Of a DNA stretch of 40,450 bases, positions 1 to 8,657 are shown piece by piece. Origin of the DNA: an uncultured Opitutia bacterium (GTDB lineage Bacteria; Verrucomicrobiota; Verrucomicrobiia; Opitutales; UBA953); assembly GCA_903925205.1 (NCBI GenBank), contig CAIYEN010000104.1:1-40450 (forward strand), in the 5' to 3' direction. The notes under the pieces were generated by a model. That model saw only the letters and a list, made by a program, of their open reading frames with translations. It was not told the DNA's origin and made no database searches. The position numbers were made by a program, and so were the translations under genes. How positions within the stretch are numbered: position 1 is the first letter of the stretch; each line of letters opens with the position of its first letter.

Positions 1-42
1 CTGTGACTTCAAGAGCTGGGATGAAGTGATGGGGGGGAAGTA

Positions 43-104
43 GAGTACCGAGTACAGATTACGGAGTACAGATTACTGAAGCGAATTACAGAGTACGGAG
101 TACT
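43..104 (+). repeat. Degenerate heptamer repeat GAGTACN
   Basis: Tandem 7-bp units are visible: GAGTACC, GAGTACA, GATTACG, GAGTACA, GATTACT, then an imperfect stretch and GAGTACG, GAGTACT. The hexamer GAGTAC occurs five times (43, 50, 64, 91, 98), and a 14-bp unit ending in GAGTACAGATTAC is duplicated exactly (period 14). No ORF with recognisable similarity covers it. It lies in the noncoding leader of the FGGY kinase operon. It could be a dispersed intergenic repeat family; one copy cannot show that. Confidence 0.8.
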
Positions 105-167
105 GAAAGTTCAGCGCCGTTCCCTAAAAACAGAACTCAGGAGGATTATTCTTCTTCACGCCGTCTC

Positions 168-195
168 GTCCCTCTGAACTCGGTACTCTGAACTC
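168..195 (-). repeat. Inverted copies of the same heptamer
   Basis: On the minus strand this reads GAGTTCA-GAGTACC-GAGTTCA-GAGGGAC, which is the same heptameric family as at 43-104 but inverted. Positions 178-189 are an exact 12-bp inverted match to 42-53. The two arrays could pair across about 60 bases of spacer, as DNA cruciform or as RNA. Nothing else is recognisable in bases 1-247. Confidence 0.7.
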
Positions 196-247
196 CAATC
201 TTCATCCTCCTTGCACCTTCGCCCTGCCTTCCCCTATCTAGTGCTTC

Positions 248-1534
248 ATGCAAGGCTTTGTCCTCGGATTTGATGTCGGTACCAGCGGGGTTCGCGCTTT
301 GGCCGTGGATGCGCGTGGGCAAGTCCTCGGGGTAGGTTCCGCGAAACTTCCACCGACATTGATCACGGGCACCCGCCGGGAACAGCATCCCGACGACTGG
401 TGGTACGGGCTACAAGCCGCTTGCCGAGCGCTCAGCAAACAAGTCGACCTATCCCAAGCCAGAGCCGTGGCGCTCGATGCGACTTCTGGCACAATTCTGC
501 CCGTCGATGAGTCTAGCAACCCGCTGGCCGCAGGGCGCATGTATGACGACGCCGATACCGGTGAACTGCCGTCCAAGATTGCCGCACTGGCACCGCAAGA
601 AAGCGCTGCGCACGGGGCCACCTCACCCGCCGCACGTGCCTTGGACTGGCTTGAGCTGTCCAATCTTCACTGCATCTTACACCAAGCCGATTGGCTGAAC
701 CGAAAACTCGGCTCGGCCGATTTTATCACCGACGAAAACAACGCGCTCAAAACCGGCTACGACCCGATCGCACGAGCTTGGCCGGCCTGGCTAGAATCCC
801 TTGGCCTACCGCATGCTCGCCTTCCCAAAGTCGTCCCAGTCGGGACCCCTATCGGCAAGATCGACGCCATCGCCGCAAGTTTTCTCGGCCTCCCCGCGGG
901 GATCACGCTGGCCGCTGGCACGACCGATGGTTGCGCCACCTTCCTCGCCAGTGGTGCCAGCCGCATCGGCGAAGGCGCGACGGCCCTCGGCTCGACCCTC
1001 GTCCTGAAACTGCTCAGCGACCGCCCCATCTTTGCCCCGCAATACGGCATCTACAGCCATCGTATCGGCGACCAATGGCTGGCCGGCGGCGCGTCCAATT
1101 GCGGCGGGAAAACCCTGTCGGCACTATTCTCCGATGAAGAGGTCGTCGCTTTATCCGCCACGCTCGATATCGGTAAGCCTACGGGGCTCGACTACTACCC
1201 CTTACCCAGCAAGGGCGAACGCTTCCCCCTAGCCGATGCCCAACTGGCCCCACGCCTGACCCCACGTCCGACCGACGACGCCGTCTTCCTCCAAGGAATC
1301 CTCGAAGGCTTCGCCACCGTCGAAAAGCTCGGCTACCGCCGACTCACCGAACTCGGCGGGCCAAAGCTGATCGCGGTGCGTCACGCCGGTGGCGGCGCTC
1401 GCAACGCGGCTTGGATGAAACTCCGGGCCCAAGAACTCGCCGTGCCGCAGACTGCCGCTTGGAGCGAAGAAGCCGCCGCCGGCGCTGCCCGCTTGGCCTG
1501 GCGCGCCCTTGGCCACGAACTCAAATTAGCATGA
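248..1534 (+). CDS. FGGY-family carbohydrate kinase, D-ribulokinase-like
   Basis: ATP-dependent sugar kinase of the FGGY fold, cytoplasmic. The N-terminus has the phosphate-1 loop GFDVGTSGVRALAVD. The centre carries LDATSGTILPVD and AAGTTDGCATFLASG, and a GEGATALGSTLVLKLLS segment follows. At 428 residues it is shorter than typical xylulokinases or glycerol kinases (about 490-530), and these segments resemble the cyanobacterial/plant D-ribulose kinase branch as I recall it. So the substrate is more likely D-ribulose or a related ketose than xylulose, but that is inference. The start ATG is preceded by a C/T-rich leader with no Shine-Dalgarno sequence. It overlaps the downstream HAD phosphatase by ATGA, so the two are probably co-translated. 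Confidence 0.85.
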   Translation: MQGFVLGFDVGTSGVRALAVDARGQVLGVGSAKLPPTLITGTRREQHPDDWWYGLQAACRALSKQVDLSQARAVALDATSGTILPVDESSNPLAAGRMYDDADTGELPSKIAALAPQESAAHGATSPAARALDWLELSNLHCILHQADWLNRKLGSADFITDENNALKTGYDPIARAWPAWLESLGLPHARLPKVVPVGTPIGKIDAIAASFLGLPAGITLAAGTTDGCATFLASGASRIGEGATALGSTLVLKLLSDRPIFAPQYGIYSHRIGDQWLAGGASNCGGKTLSALFSDEEVVALSATLDIGKPTGLDYYPLPSKGERFPLADAQLAPRLTPRPTDDAVFLQGILEGFATVEKLGYRRLTELGGPKLIAVRHAGGGARNAAWMKLRAQELAVPQTAAWSEEAAAGAARLAWRALGHELKLA

Positions 1535-2376
1535 CCACTTTGCGTACCATTCAAGGACTGGCCGAAGTTGCCGAACAGTACAGCGTCCTCCTTGTCGACC
1601 AATTCGGGACCCTCCATGACGGGCAGACGCCCTACCCCCACGCCGCGGAGGCGCTCAGCCGTTATCGGGCGACGGGCGGCAAGGTCATCGTTCTTTCAAA
1701 CTCCGCCAAGTCGGGTGACGACAACCGGGAACGCCTGAAAGGCTTCGGCTTCGACGAACGCCATTTCGATTGCGTGGTCACCTCGGGCGATGCCGCCCAA
1801 GCCGCGATGCGCGCTGGTGTCCTGGGACCCGCCTTTCAGCCCGGCGGCAAGGTACATATCTCCGGCAAACCTGGGGCCGACTACGGCTTCGGCTCCTTTG
1901 GCTTCACCATCGCTTGGCCCGACGACGCTGATGGCATCATTTTGGCCGCCTGTCAGGAACCTGACCGCAATTGGCGCCAACAGATTCGGGATCTGCTCGG
2001 CGCCGCCCGCCGTGGCGTGACGGTCGCGGTCTGCAACCCCGACCTAGAAATGCTCACACCCAAAGGCGTTCGTCCGTCCGCGGGTGCCATCGCCTTGGAA
2101 CTCGAACGCGCTGGGGCCGTGCTGCACACCTTTGGTAAGCCGCACATCGACATCTACCGCACCGCCCTAGCGGCCGCCGGCAACCCGCCGCCCTCTGCCG
2201 TCCTCGCCATCGGCGACAGCCCCGAGCACGACCTACAAGGCGCTGCGAACGCGGCCCTCGACGGTGCCCTCGTCCGGACGGGCATCCTGGTCGGACAGGC
2301 CGAGGCCGCCCTGCTCCCGCGACTCCCCAAGCGTGCGGAGCGCCCTTGGCTCAGCCTGTCGGAACTGCGTTGGTAA
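1531..2376 (+). CDS. HAD superfamily class IIA phosphatase (TIGR01459-like)
   Basis: Predicted cytoplasmic sugar-phosphate or nucleotide phosphatase, 281 aa. The nucleophile motif is LLVDQFGTLHDG, followed by VIVLSNSAKSG (motif II) and a late GDSPEHDLQGAANA (motif IV). In motif I the second Asp of DxD is replaced (DQF); this DQW/F-G form is what I recall for the TIGR01459 subgroup rather than a defect of this copy. The ORF-track start is 40 codons too early; ATG 1531 overlaps the kinase stop (ATGA) and gives family length. Coupling to a ketose kinase suggests it acts on the same or a side-product sugar phosphate. That role is inference. Confidence 0.85.
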   Translation: MTTLRTIQGLAEVAEQYSVLLVDQFGTLHDGQTPYPHAAEALSRYRATGGKVIVLSNSAKSGDDNRERLKGFGFDERHFDCVVTSGDAAQAAMRAGVLGPAFQPGGKVHISGKPGADYGFGSFGFTIAWPDDADGIILAACQEPDRNWRQQIRDLLGAARRGVTVAVCNPDLEMLTPKGVRPSAGAIALELERAGAVLHTFGKPHIDIYRTALAAAGNPPPSAVLAIGDSPEHDLQGAANAALDGALVRTGILVGQAEAALLPRLPKRAERPWLSLSELRW

Positions 2377-3237
2377 TCAGCAGCCCGACTGGGCCGTATT
2401 GCCGCGTCCCTTCGGCTTGCCGTTGATGCAATAGGGACAGGACTGCTCGTAAACGTAGGCGGGGAGGCGTTGGTCTGCCTTGGTCAGAGGCATCTGACAA
2501 TTAAAGCAGATGACCGACTCGGTTTCGCGCAGATCCGGACCAACCCCGACGCGGCTGTCGAAGACGAAGCATTCGCCGTCATAATGGGCACCGCCGACCT
2601 CCTCGAAATATTTCAAGATACCGCCGTCGAGTTGCAGGATATTCGTGTAGCCTTCCATCTCCATGAAGGGGCCAGCCTTCTCGCAACGGATACCGCCGGT
2701 GCAGAACATCACAACCGGCTGCGACTTGAGGTCGGGCGACAGCTTACGAACCGCCGCCGGGAAATCGCGGAAGTTGTCCACGCCGGCTGGGAGGGCACCT
2801 TTGAAAGTGCCGAGGCGGACTTCATAATCGTTGCGGGTATCCAGCAGGACCAGCGGTCGGCCCTCGTCGAGCCAGGCCTTGAGTTCGCGGGCGGAGATTT
2901 TCGGAGAAGCCTTTCCGACCGGATCGACGCCATCGACCCCGAAGGCGATGATTTCCTTCTTCACCTTCACCAGCATACGCTTGAAAGGCTGATGCGAACT
3001 TGGGCTCTCCTTCGGCTTAATGTCCGCCAAGCCAGGAAAAGTTCGGATGAAATCCACGACCACCGCCAACTGCGCTGGCGTGCCGGCGAGGAAGAAATTG
3101 ATGCCTTCGGCGGCGAGCAAAACCGTACCCTTTAGGCCCTGCTCACGGCAGCGGGCCAAGAGCCCCTCCTTGCGCTCCTCGAGGCGATCGAGGGCGGCGA
3201 ACTTATAGCAGGAAAGATTGATGACCTCCGTGGACAT
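2377..3237 (-). CDS. trhO: tRNA uridine(34) hydroxylase, rhodanese type
   Basis: TrhO (YceA, formerly UPF0176) makes 5-hydroxyuridine at the wobble position of tRNAs, using O2. The 286 residues comprise an N-terminal ferredoxin-like domain ([16 protein letters not shown]), a rhodanese domain (about 115-215) with the active-site segment [18 protein letters not shown] (catalytic Cys near 178), and a C-terminal CFNC...CPYC cluster that looks metal-binding. The stop codon abuts the HAD gene stop with no gap, so the genes converge directly. It is divergent from trmO, another tRNA modification enzyme, across a 110-bp spacer. The gene looks intact. Confidence 0.93.
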   Translation of the reverse strand: MSTEVINLSCYKFAALDRLEERKEGLLARCREQGLKGTVLLAAEGINFFLAGTPAQLAVVVDFIRTFPGLADIKPKESPSSHQPFKRMLVKVKKEIIAFGVDGVDPVGKASPKISARELKAWLDEGRPLVLLDTRNDYEVRLGTFKGALPAGVDNFRDFPAAVRKLSPDLKSQPVVMFCTGGIRCEKAGPFMEMEGYTNILQLDGGILKYFEEVGGAHYDGECFVFDSRVGVGPDLRETESVICFNCQMPLTKADQRLPAYVYEQSCPYCINGKPKGRGNTAQSGC

Positions 3238-3347
3238 GCCCCGACATCAGAAGAACCTTGCGCCACGGACGCAAAGGCGAAAACGCCGCTCGCCCTGTTC
3301 TTGCCTTTCCCCTGCCCATCCCTAGCCCTAGTCCCGTCCGCCCCGTC

Positions 3348-4160
3348 ATGTCGTCCGAAGAACTCACCCTCAGCCCCATCGGCCATATTCGCTGCGGGAA
3401 GACGCTGAAGTTCAACGCCCGTCACCAGCCAAACGAGCAGATTCCCGAGACCAACGTCCTCGAGCTGATTCCTGGCGATAAATACGTCAAGGCACTCAAG
3501 GACCTCGCCGGGTTCGACCGCATCTGGCTGCTCTGGTGGTTCCATCGCAACCAAGACTGGCGCCCCGAAGTCCTCCCCCCGCGCGGCCCCGCGAAGCGTC
3601 GGGGCGTCTTTGCCACGCGCTCCCCGCATCGCCCCAATGCGCTTGGTATTACCCCGGTCCAACTCATCGGTATCCGCAAGAACCTGCTGTTGCTTGGCCC
3701 TTGCGACCTCGTCGACGGCACGCCGGTCTTCGACATCAAGCCCTACATCCCCGCCTACGATTCCTTCCCAGAATCTAAAGCCGGGTGGATCGACGAAGTG
3801 GACGCGGCGATGAGCGCCCCGCCGGCGTTTACGGTCACCTATACACTGGCCGCCAGCGAGCACCTGCGTTGGTTGCGGGAAACCTGGTCGATTGATTTCA
3901 CGGAGCGCATGCTGGAGATCCTAACCCGTGACCCGACGCCTCATCGGACCCGTCGCATCCGCAGCCGCCACGGCGACCTCTTCGATATCGGCTGTGGGGC
4001 TTGGTACGCGGTTTTCAAGGTCGAGGGGACGGCCATCACGGTGCTGCACCTCAAGCCGTCTTTCCCGCTCAAGTTCCTCACGGACCCCTCCCGGCCCGAA
4101 TTGCCCGATAAGGACGCCCAGCTGGCTTTCCGCGCACAGTGGCCTGAGTTCGTGGATTAA
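3348..4160 (+). CDS. trmO: tRNA t6A37 N6-methyltransferase, TsaA/YaeB family
   Basis: TrmO uses SAM to methylate N6-threonylcarbamoyladenosine at position 37 of some tRNAs. Diagnostic motifs of the TsaA-like beta-barrel are LSPIGHIRCGKTLKFNAR at the N-terminus and RRGVFATRSPHRPNALGIT near residue 85. The C-terminal part (FDIGCGAWYAVFKVEG, then LKPSFP) is also typical. The track ORF begins 30 codons earlier with a low-complexity Pro/Ser segment; ATG 3348 aligns with the family start, giving 270 aa. It is divergent from trhO, so two tRNA anticodon-loop modification genes are neighbours. Confidence is high for the family and slightly lower for substrate specificity. Confidence 0.9.
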   Translation: MSSEELTLSPIGHIRCGKTLKFNARHQPNEQIPETNVLELIPGDKYVKALKDLAGFDRIWLLWWFHRNQDWRPEVLPPRGPAKRRGVFATRSPHRPNALGITPVQLIGIRKNLLLLGPCDLVDGTPVFDIKPYIPAYDSFPESKAGWIDEVDAAMSAPPAFTVTYTLAASEHLRWLRETWSIDFTERMLEILTRDPTPHRTRRIRSRHGDLFDIGCGAWYAVFKVEGTAITVLHLKPSFPLKFLTDPSRPELPDKDAQLAFRAQWPEFVD

Positions 4161-4271
4161 TCGGTTTTTAAGACTGATATTGGCGGGTGTAATATTGGAA
4201 CCCTCCATGGGCATTTTAGTCTTATCTCCGACGGGTTAAGTCCTATACCCGACCCTACCCCACCCCTTCCT
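4161..4271 (+). promoter_or_regulatory. AT-rich leader with inverted and direct repeats
   Basis: This is the likely promoter region of the PVC-type gene. TAAGACT (4169-4175) and AGTCTTA (4218-4224) form an inverted pair. ATATTGG occurs twice (4177-4183 and 4192-4198), 15 bp apart, between the arms. The bases just before the start codon are almost all pyrimidines (CCTACCCCACCCCTTCCT), with no Shine-Dalgarno sequence. No factor can be named. Confidence 0.4.
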
Positions 4272-7200
4272 ATGCGTTCTTCCCTGCGCTCGTTCACCCT
4301 GCTGGCCAGCCTCTTGGCCAGTACCCTCACCGCCTTCGCCGAGGCGAAGCTTACACTCCAAGACGGCGACCGCGTGCTGCTCATCGGCGATGTCCTCATG
4401 GAGCGCGAAAATAACTTCGGCTACCTCGAGACCAAGATGCGCCGCGAGTTCCCTGGGCGCAATTTCGCCGTCCGCAACCTCGGCTACAGCGGCGACAGCC
4501 CGTTGGGCGCTTCGCGCGCCAGCTTTGATCCCGTCGCCAAGGGCGTCGACAGCCTCAAGGAACAGCTCGCCGTCGTGAAGCCGACCGTCGCCATCCTTGG
4601 GTACGGCATGGCCGCTAGTTTGGACGAACTGACGTACCGCACGAACGACCCGGTGCTTAATCCCGACCCAGCACGTTACGGCATCGACCACAGCCCAGCC
4701 AAATTCCGCCGCGAGCTACTGCAGCTCATGGACCTCATCACCGCGGCGAGCCCCGGCGGCAAGGTGCGCTTCGTCTTCGTCGGTCCGATCAAGCATGAAG
4801 ACCTCCGCGCTGCCCGTCCCGGCTTGCCGAATCCCGCCGAACACAACGCCATCTTGGCCGAGTACGAAAAGGTCCTGCGCGAACTCGCGGCGGAAAAGCA
4901 GGCGCCGTTCGTCGCCGCCGAATGGCAACAAACCGCGGGCATCAAACTCTCACAAGGCACCGACAATGGGGTCCACCTGAACGCCCGCGGTTACCGCGCT
5001 TTGGCCACCAGCTTCGCCCAGCAGTTAGGTTGGAAGGCCGACGCCGCCCAGTGGGATACTGAGGACGCCGCCCAAGCTTCCCTCCGCGAAGCGATTCTCC
5101 GCAAGAACGCCCTCTTCTTCCACCGTAGCCGCCCGGCCAACTATACCTACATCTTCGGCTTCCGTCGGGGCGAACAAGGCCGCAACGCCGTCGAAATCCC
5201 GAAGTTCGACCCGCTCGTCGACAAGGCCGAAGCCAATGCCATCGGTATCTCCGCCGGCAAGCCCAGCACGCTGCCGCCCGAACCCAAGTCGGAAACCCAG
5301 CTCAAGCAACTCCCGCCGCTCCCGCGGCCGGACTTCAAACTCGAGCCTGGCCTGGAAATCACCCTCTTCGCCGAAAACCCGCTGCTCGAAAAGCCCGTGC
5401 ATATGAACTGGGACACCCGTGGCCGCCTTTGGGTCGCGACTTCCAATACCTACCCGCAGGTCAACCCGGACGACCTCGGGGCGCAGATGGAAAACAATGC
5501 CGCCAAGTTCGGCCCCTCGACCGGCAACGACAAGATCATCCTCTTGGAAGACACGAACAAGGACGGCGTCGCCGAATCCTCCCGTATCATCGCGGACAAG
5601 CTGCTCATTCCTGCCGGCGTCGCTCCGGATAACCGTGGCGGTTGCTACGTTGGCGCCAGCACCGAACTCTTACACCTGACCAAGCCCGGTGCCGACGGCC
5701 TCCTCAGCGACCGCCGCATCGTGTTCAGCGGCTTCGGCACCGAAGACACCCACCACATCATCCATGCCCTCCATTGGGGCGTCGATGGGCGCATGTACTT
5801 CCACCAGACAATCTATATCCACTCCCACATCGAAACCCCGTGGGGCTTGATCCGCGCGAACTCGGGCGTGGCCTTCGCTTACGACCCTGACCGCGAACGC
5901 CTCGAGGTACACTCGAAGGGCCTCGTCAACGCTTGGGGGCAACAAGAAGACCTCGCGGGCCAAACGTTCCTCACCTCCGGCGCGGACGGCAATGGCATCA
6001 GCTGGGGCTTCCCCGGCGCCGTTCTCCCGCCCTCGGAAGGTGCCCGCCGCACGATCAGCAGCATCAGCCCAGGTTCTTACCCGAAGTTCTGTGGCCTCGA
6101 AATCGTCCAAAGCCCTCTGTTCGGCGCCGAGTGGCAAGGCAACGCCATCACGAACGACTTCCGGGCCCACCGCATCGTTCGCTTCGCGTTCAATGACTTC
6201 ACCGCCGATGCCAAAGCCAAGTCGGGCTACATCACCAAGGCCCAGCCGGACGTCGTCCGCACGAGCGATGCCTCGTTCCGTCCGATTGGCGTCTCCATGG
6301 GGCCGGACGGCGGCCTCTACGTCGCCGACTGGACGAACCCAATTATCAACCACGGCGAAGTCGATTTCCGTGACCCGCGCCGCGACAAGCAGCACGGCCG
6401 CATCTGGCGCATCGCGCCGACGGGCAGCAAGCCGCTCGCTTGGGAACCCCTCGTTGGCCAGAAGCCAGCCGCCCTCCTTGCGAAGCTGACCTCGGCGAAC
6501 CGTTGGGAATTCGAACAAGCCCGTCGCGAACTATTGCTGCTCGATAACGCCGCACTCCAAAAAGCCCTGAACGGCTGGGCCAAGGACGAAGTTAGTCGAC
6601 GCCAGGCCGCGTGGTTGCTCAGCGGACGCACCGACAGCACCACCGAATTGCTAGCCATGCTGAAGAGCCCCGATGCCATCACCGTGCAAGTCGCCTTGCG
6701 CGAACTCGGGAAAGCCCATCGCTTGGTGCAACCCAGCGATGTACCCGCGCTAGCGGCGACGCTCAAGCATGCCAATCCGCGCGTCCAGCTGGAGGCCTAC
6801 CGCGCCTTGGCGCGCGTCGGCACTTTTGCCGCCGCCGATGCGGTCCTCGACCAACTCCCCCAAAACCCCGAAGACAGCTTCCTGGACTTCGCTGCTTGGA
6901 CGAGCGTCAATGAGGTCGCACAGACCTGGCTCAGCAGCGTGGTGGCGACGCCCGCCCTACTGAACGGCCGTGAAGCCAAGCTGGACCAACTCGTGAAAAC
7001 CGCTGACCCCGTGGTGAGTGGCCCGCACATCCAAGCCTTATTCAAGGGCCGTACGATTGATGCGGCGGGCTCAGGCCCCTGGATCGAACTCATTGGCAAG
7101 GCCGGCGGGGAAGCCGAGCTGACCCAACTCTTCGGCCTGCTGACGAAAGCGGATGCCCTGCAACCCGCCGCGCGTGTGCGTGCCGCCGGTGCGCTCGTCG

Positions 7201-8585
7201 ACGCGGCCCTCGCCCGTAACGCCCGGCCGGCCGGCGACCTCGCCGCCCTCGGTGCATTATTCCAATCCGACAACCGTGATTTGCGCCTCGCCGCCCTTCG
7301 CCTCAGCGGATCCTGGAAACTCGTGGCCTCGGTGCCGGAAATCGCCAAGCTCGCCGGTCAGGAAAAGGATGTCGCGGCCCGTGACTTTGCCTTCAAAGCC
7401 TTGCGCGACATTGGTCAAGCAGCCTCCGTCAACGCACTGAAGGCACTCTCCGCTGACACGCAGCCCCTCTCCGTCCGTCGCGGCGCGCTCATCGGCCTGT
7501 CCGTCCATGCCCCCGCAGAAGCCCTCAAGATTCTCCCGAGCGTGTTCGCGCAACTTAAGAAGAACGAGGCGGTGGCGACCTGGCAGGAACTCTTTACCAA
7601 CGCCGCGTTTTCCACTCGTCTGGCCAAGGCCTTCCCGAAGGACCTAACGCCCGAAACCTATGCCGCGGCGCTCCAGGCCGCCAAGGGCTCTGGGCGCACG
7701 GGCAAGGCTTTAGTCGACGTCCTCACCCCGCTCACCGGCGTCAAGGCCGGCACGCGTGACTATGCCGCCGAAGTTAATGGGATGGTCGCCGCCCTCAAGC
7801 GCGGCGCCGACCCGGTGGAAGGTGAAATCGTCTACCGCAAGAACGGCTGCGCCCTCTGTCACGCCATCGGCGGCGCCGGTGGCAAGCTAGGCCCAGACCT
7901 CTCGAGCATCGGTGCCAGCGCCCCCATCGACTACATCGTCGAGAGCGTGCTCAACCCAGCGGCGAAGGTGAAGGAAGGTTATCACGGCTTTGCCTTTACC
8001 ATGAAGGACGGCAGCGTCCTGACTGGTATCCCCGCCCGCGAAACGACGAGCGACATCATCATCCGCCCGGGCCCCGGCGTGGAACTCCCGGTCAGCAAGG
8101 CTAACCTCGTGAAGCGCGAAAACATCGGTAGCCTCATGCCGGCCGGCTTGGTGGATGGCCTCGACTTCGTCCCGAAGCGCAGCCTCTTCGCCTTCCTCGG
8201 AGAAATCGGCAAGCCGGGTCCGTTCGACACCAGCAAGAACAACGTCGCCCGCGCGTGGATCTTCCAGGACCAACCTCCGGGCGCCTTGGCCAAGTCGGGT
8301 GCCCCCGCGACCATCTACGCACTGATTGGCGGGCAACTCCTCAAGGAATTCAACCCTGGCCGACTGTACGCGGAAGCCCGCTTCACCGCCTCAGCCCCGA
8401 CCGCCAAGCCGCTCCTCCTTACCGGCGTGAAGGCCGCTTGGATCGACGGCAAGCCCCTCGAACTCAAGGATGGTAAGGCTGCCGTGGTGGTCGCCGCCGG
8501 CAATCATTCGCTCTTCGTCGAACCCGACCTCAACGCGCCCTACTTCAAGGCGCAGTGGGATGACGTCACCTTCCTCGGCGACTAA
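4272..8585 (+). CDS. PVC-type membrane-bound dehydrogenase/HEAT/cytochrome c protein
   Basis: Exported 1437-residue protein. A signal peptide (FTLLASLLASTLTAFAEA) is followed by an SGNH-hydrolase-like domain (about 26-260), a beta-propeller dehydrogenase-like domain (about 350-710, TIGR02604-like, beginning FKLEPGLEITLFAENP), HEAT-like alpha repeats (about 715-1150) and a mono-haem cytochrome domain with CALCHAIGGAGGKLGPDLS near 1193 (TIGR02603-like). Such proteins are abundant in Planctomycetota and Verrucomicrobiota and are presumed to oxidise sugars or other substrates in the periplasm, passing electrons to haem c; the substrate is unknown. The SGNH block I reads LLIGDVLMERE, so the usual catalytic Ser is absent, while the block V-like segment GVHLNARGY is kept. 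The ccsBA system for haem attachment is in the same window. It stands alone as a transcription unit. Confidence 0.9.
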   Translation: MRSSLRSFTLLASLLASTLTAFAEAKLTLQDGDRVLLIGDVLMERENNFGYLETKMRREFPGRNFAVRNLGYSGDSPLGASRASFDPVAKGVDSLKEQLAVVKPTVAILGYGMAASLDELTYRTNDPVLNPDPARYGIDHSPAKFRRELLQLMDLITAASPGGKVRFVFVGPIKHEDLRAARPGLPNPAEHNAILAEYEKVLRELAAEKQAPFVAAEWQQTAGIKLSQGTDNGVHLNARGYRALATSFAQQLGWKADAAQWDTEDAAQASLREAILRKNALFFHRSRPANYTYIFGFRRGEQGRNAVEIPKFDPLVDKAEANAIGISAGKPSTLPPEPKSETQLKQLPPLPRPDFKLEPGLEITLFAENPLLEKPVHMNWDTRGRLWVATSNTYPQVNPDDLGAQMENNAAKFGPSTGNDKIILLEDTNKDGVAESSRIIADKLLIPAGVAPDNRGGCYVGASTELLHLTKPGADGLLSDRRIVFSGFGTEDTHHIIHALHWGVDGRMYFHQTIYIHSHIETPWGLIRANSGVAFAYDPDRERLEVHSKGLVNAWGQQEDLAGQTFLTSGADGNGISWGFPGAVLPPSEGARRTISSISPGSYPKFCGLEIVQSPLFGAEWQGNAITNDFRAHRIVRFAFNDFTADAKAKSGYITKAQPDVVRTSDASFRPIGVSMGPDGGLYVADWTNPIINHGEVDFRDPRRDKQHGRIWRIAPTGSKPLAWEPLVGQKPAALLAKLTSANRWEFEQARRELLLLDNAALQKALNGWAKDEVSRRQAAWLLSGRTDSTTELLAMLKSPDAITVQVALRELGKAHRLVQPSDVPALAATLKHANPRVQLEAYRALARVGTFAAADAVLDQLPQNPEDSFLDFAAWTSVNEVAQTWLSSVVATPALLNGREAKLDQLVKTADPVVSGPHIQALFKGRTIDAAGSGPWIELIGKAGGEAELTQLFGLLTKADALQPAARVRAAGALVDAALARNARPAGDLAALGALFQSDNRDLRLAALRLSGSWKLVASVPEIAKLAGQEKDVAARDFAFKALRDIGQAASVNALKALSADTQPLSVRRGALIGLSVHAPAEALKILPSVFAQLKKNEAVATWQELFTNAAFSTRLAKAFPKDLTPETYAAALQAAKGSGRTGKALVDVLTPLTGVKAGTRDYAAEVNGMVAALKRGADPVEGEIVYRKNGCALCHAIGGAGGKLGPDLSSIGASAPIDYIVESVLNPAAKVKEGYHGFAFTMKDGSVLTGIPARETTSDIIIRPGPGVELPVSKANLVKRENIGSLMPAGLVDGLDFVPKRSLFAFLGEIGKPGPFDTSKNNVARAWIFQDQPPGALAKSGAPATIYALIGGQLLKEFNPGRLYAEARFTASAPTAKPLLLTGVKAAWIDGKPLELKDGKAAVVVAAGNHSLFVEPDLNAPYFKAQWDDVTFLGD

Positions 8586-8611
8586 GCCCGCTCCCCTGTC
8601 CCTTAAAACAA

Positions 8612-8637
8612 GAAGGCCGCCAACGTGGGCGGCCTTC
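8612..8637. terminator. Bidirectional intrinsic terminator
   Basis: A perfect 10-bp stem, GAAGGCCGCC / GGCGGCCTTC, has a 6-nt loop AACGTG. It is followed by GTCTTTG on the plus strand and preceded by CTTAAAACAA, which gives a U-containing tail on the minus strand. It sits between the converging PVC-type gene and the autotransporter, where a shared terminator is expected. Confidence 0.8.
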
Positions 8638-8657
8638 GTCTTTGACACTACAGACGA

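Noticed and set aside
4207-4239. Ten-residue leader ORF (MGILVLSPTG) before the PVC-type gene
   Set aside because: No Shine-Dalgarno, no regulatory codon run and no attenuator structure; could be chance.
5670-6518. Minus-strand ORF of 282 aa inside the PVC-type gene
   Set aside because: No recognisable motif; antisense to a well-supported propeller domain.
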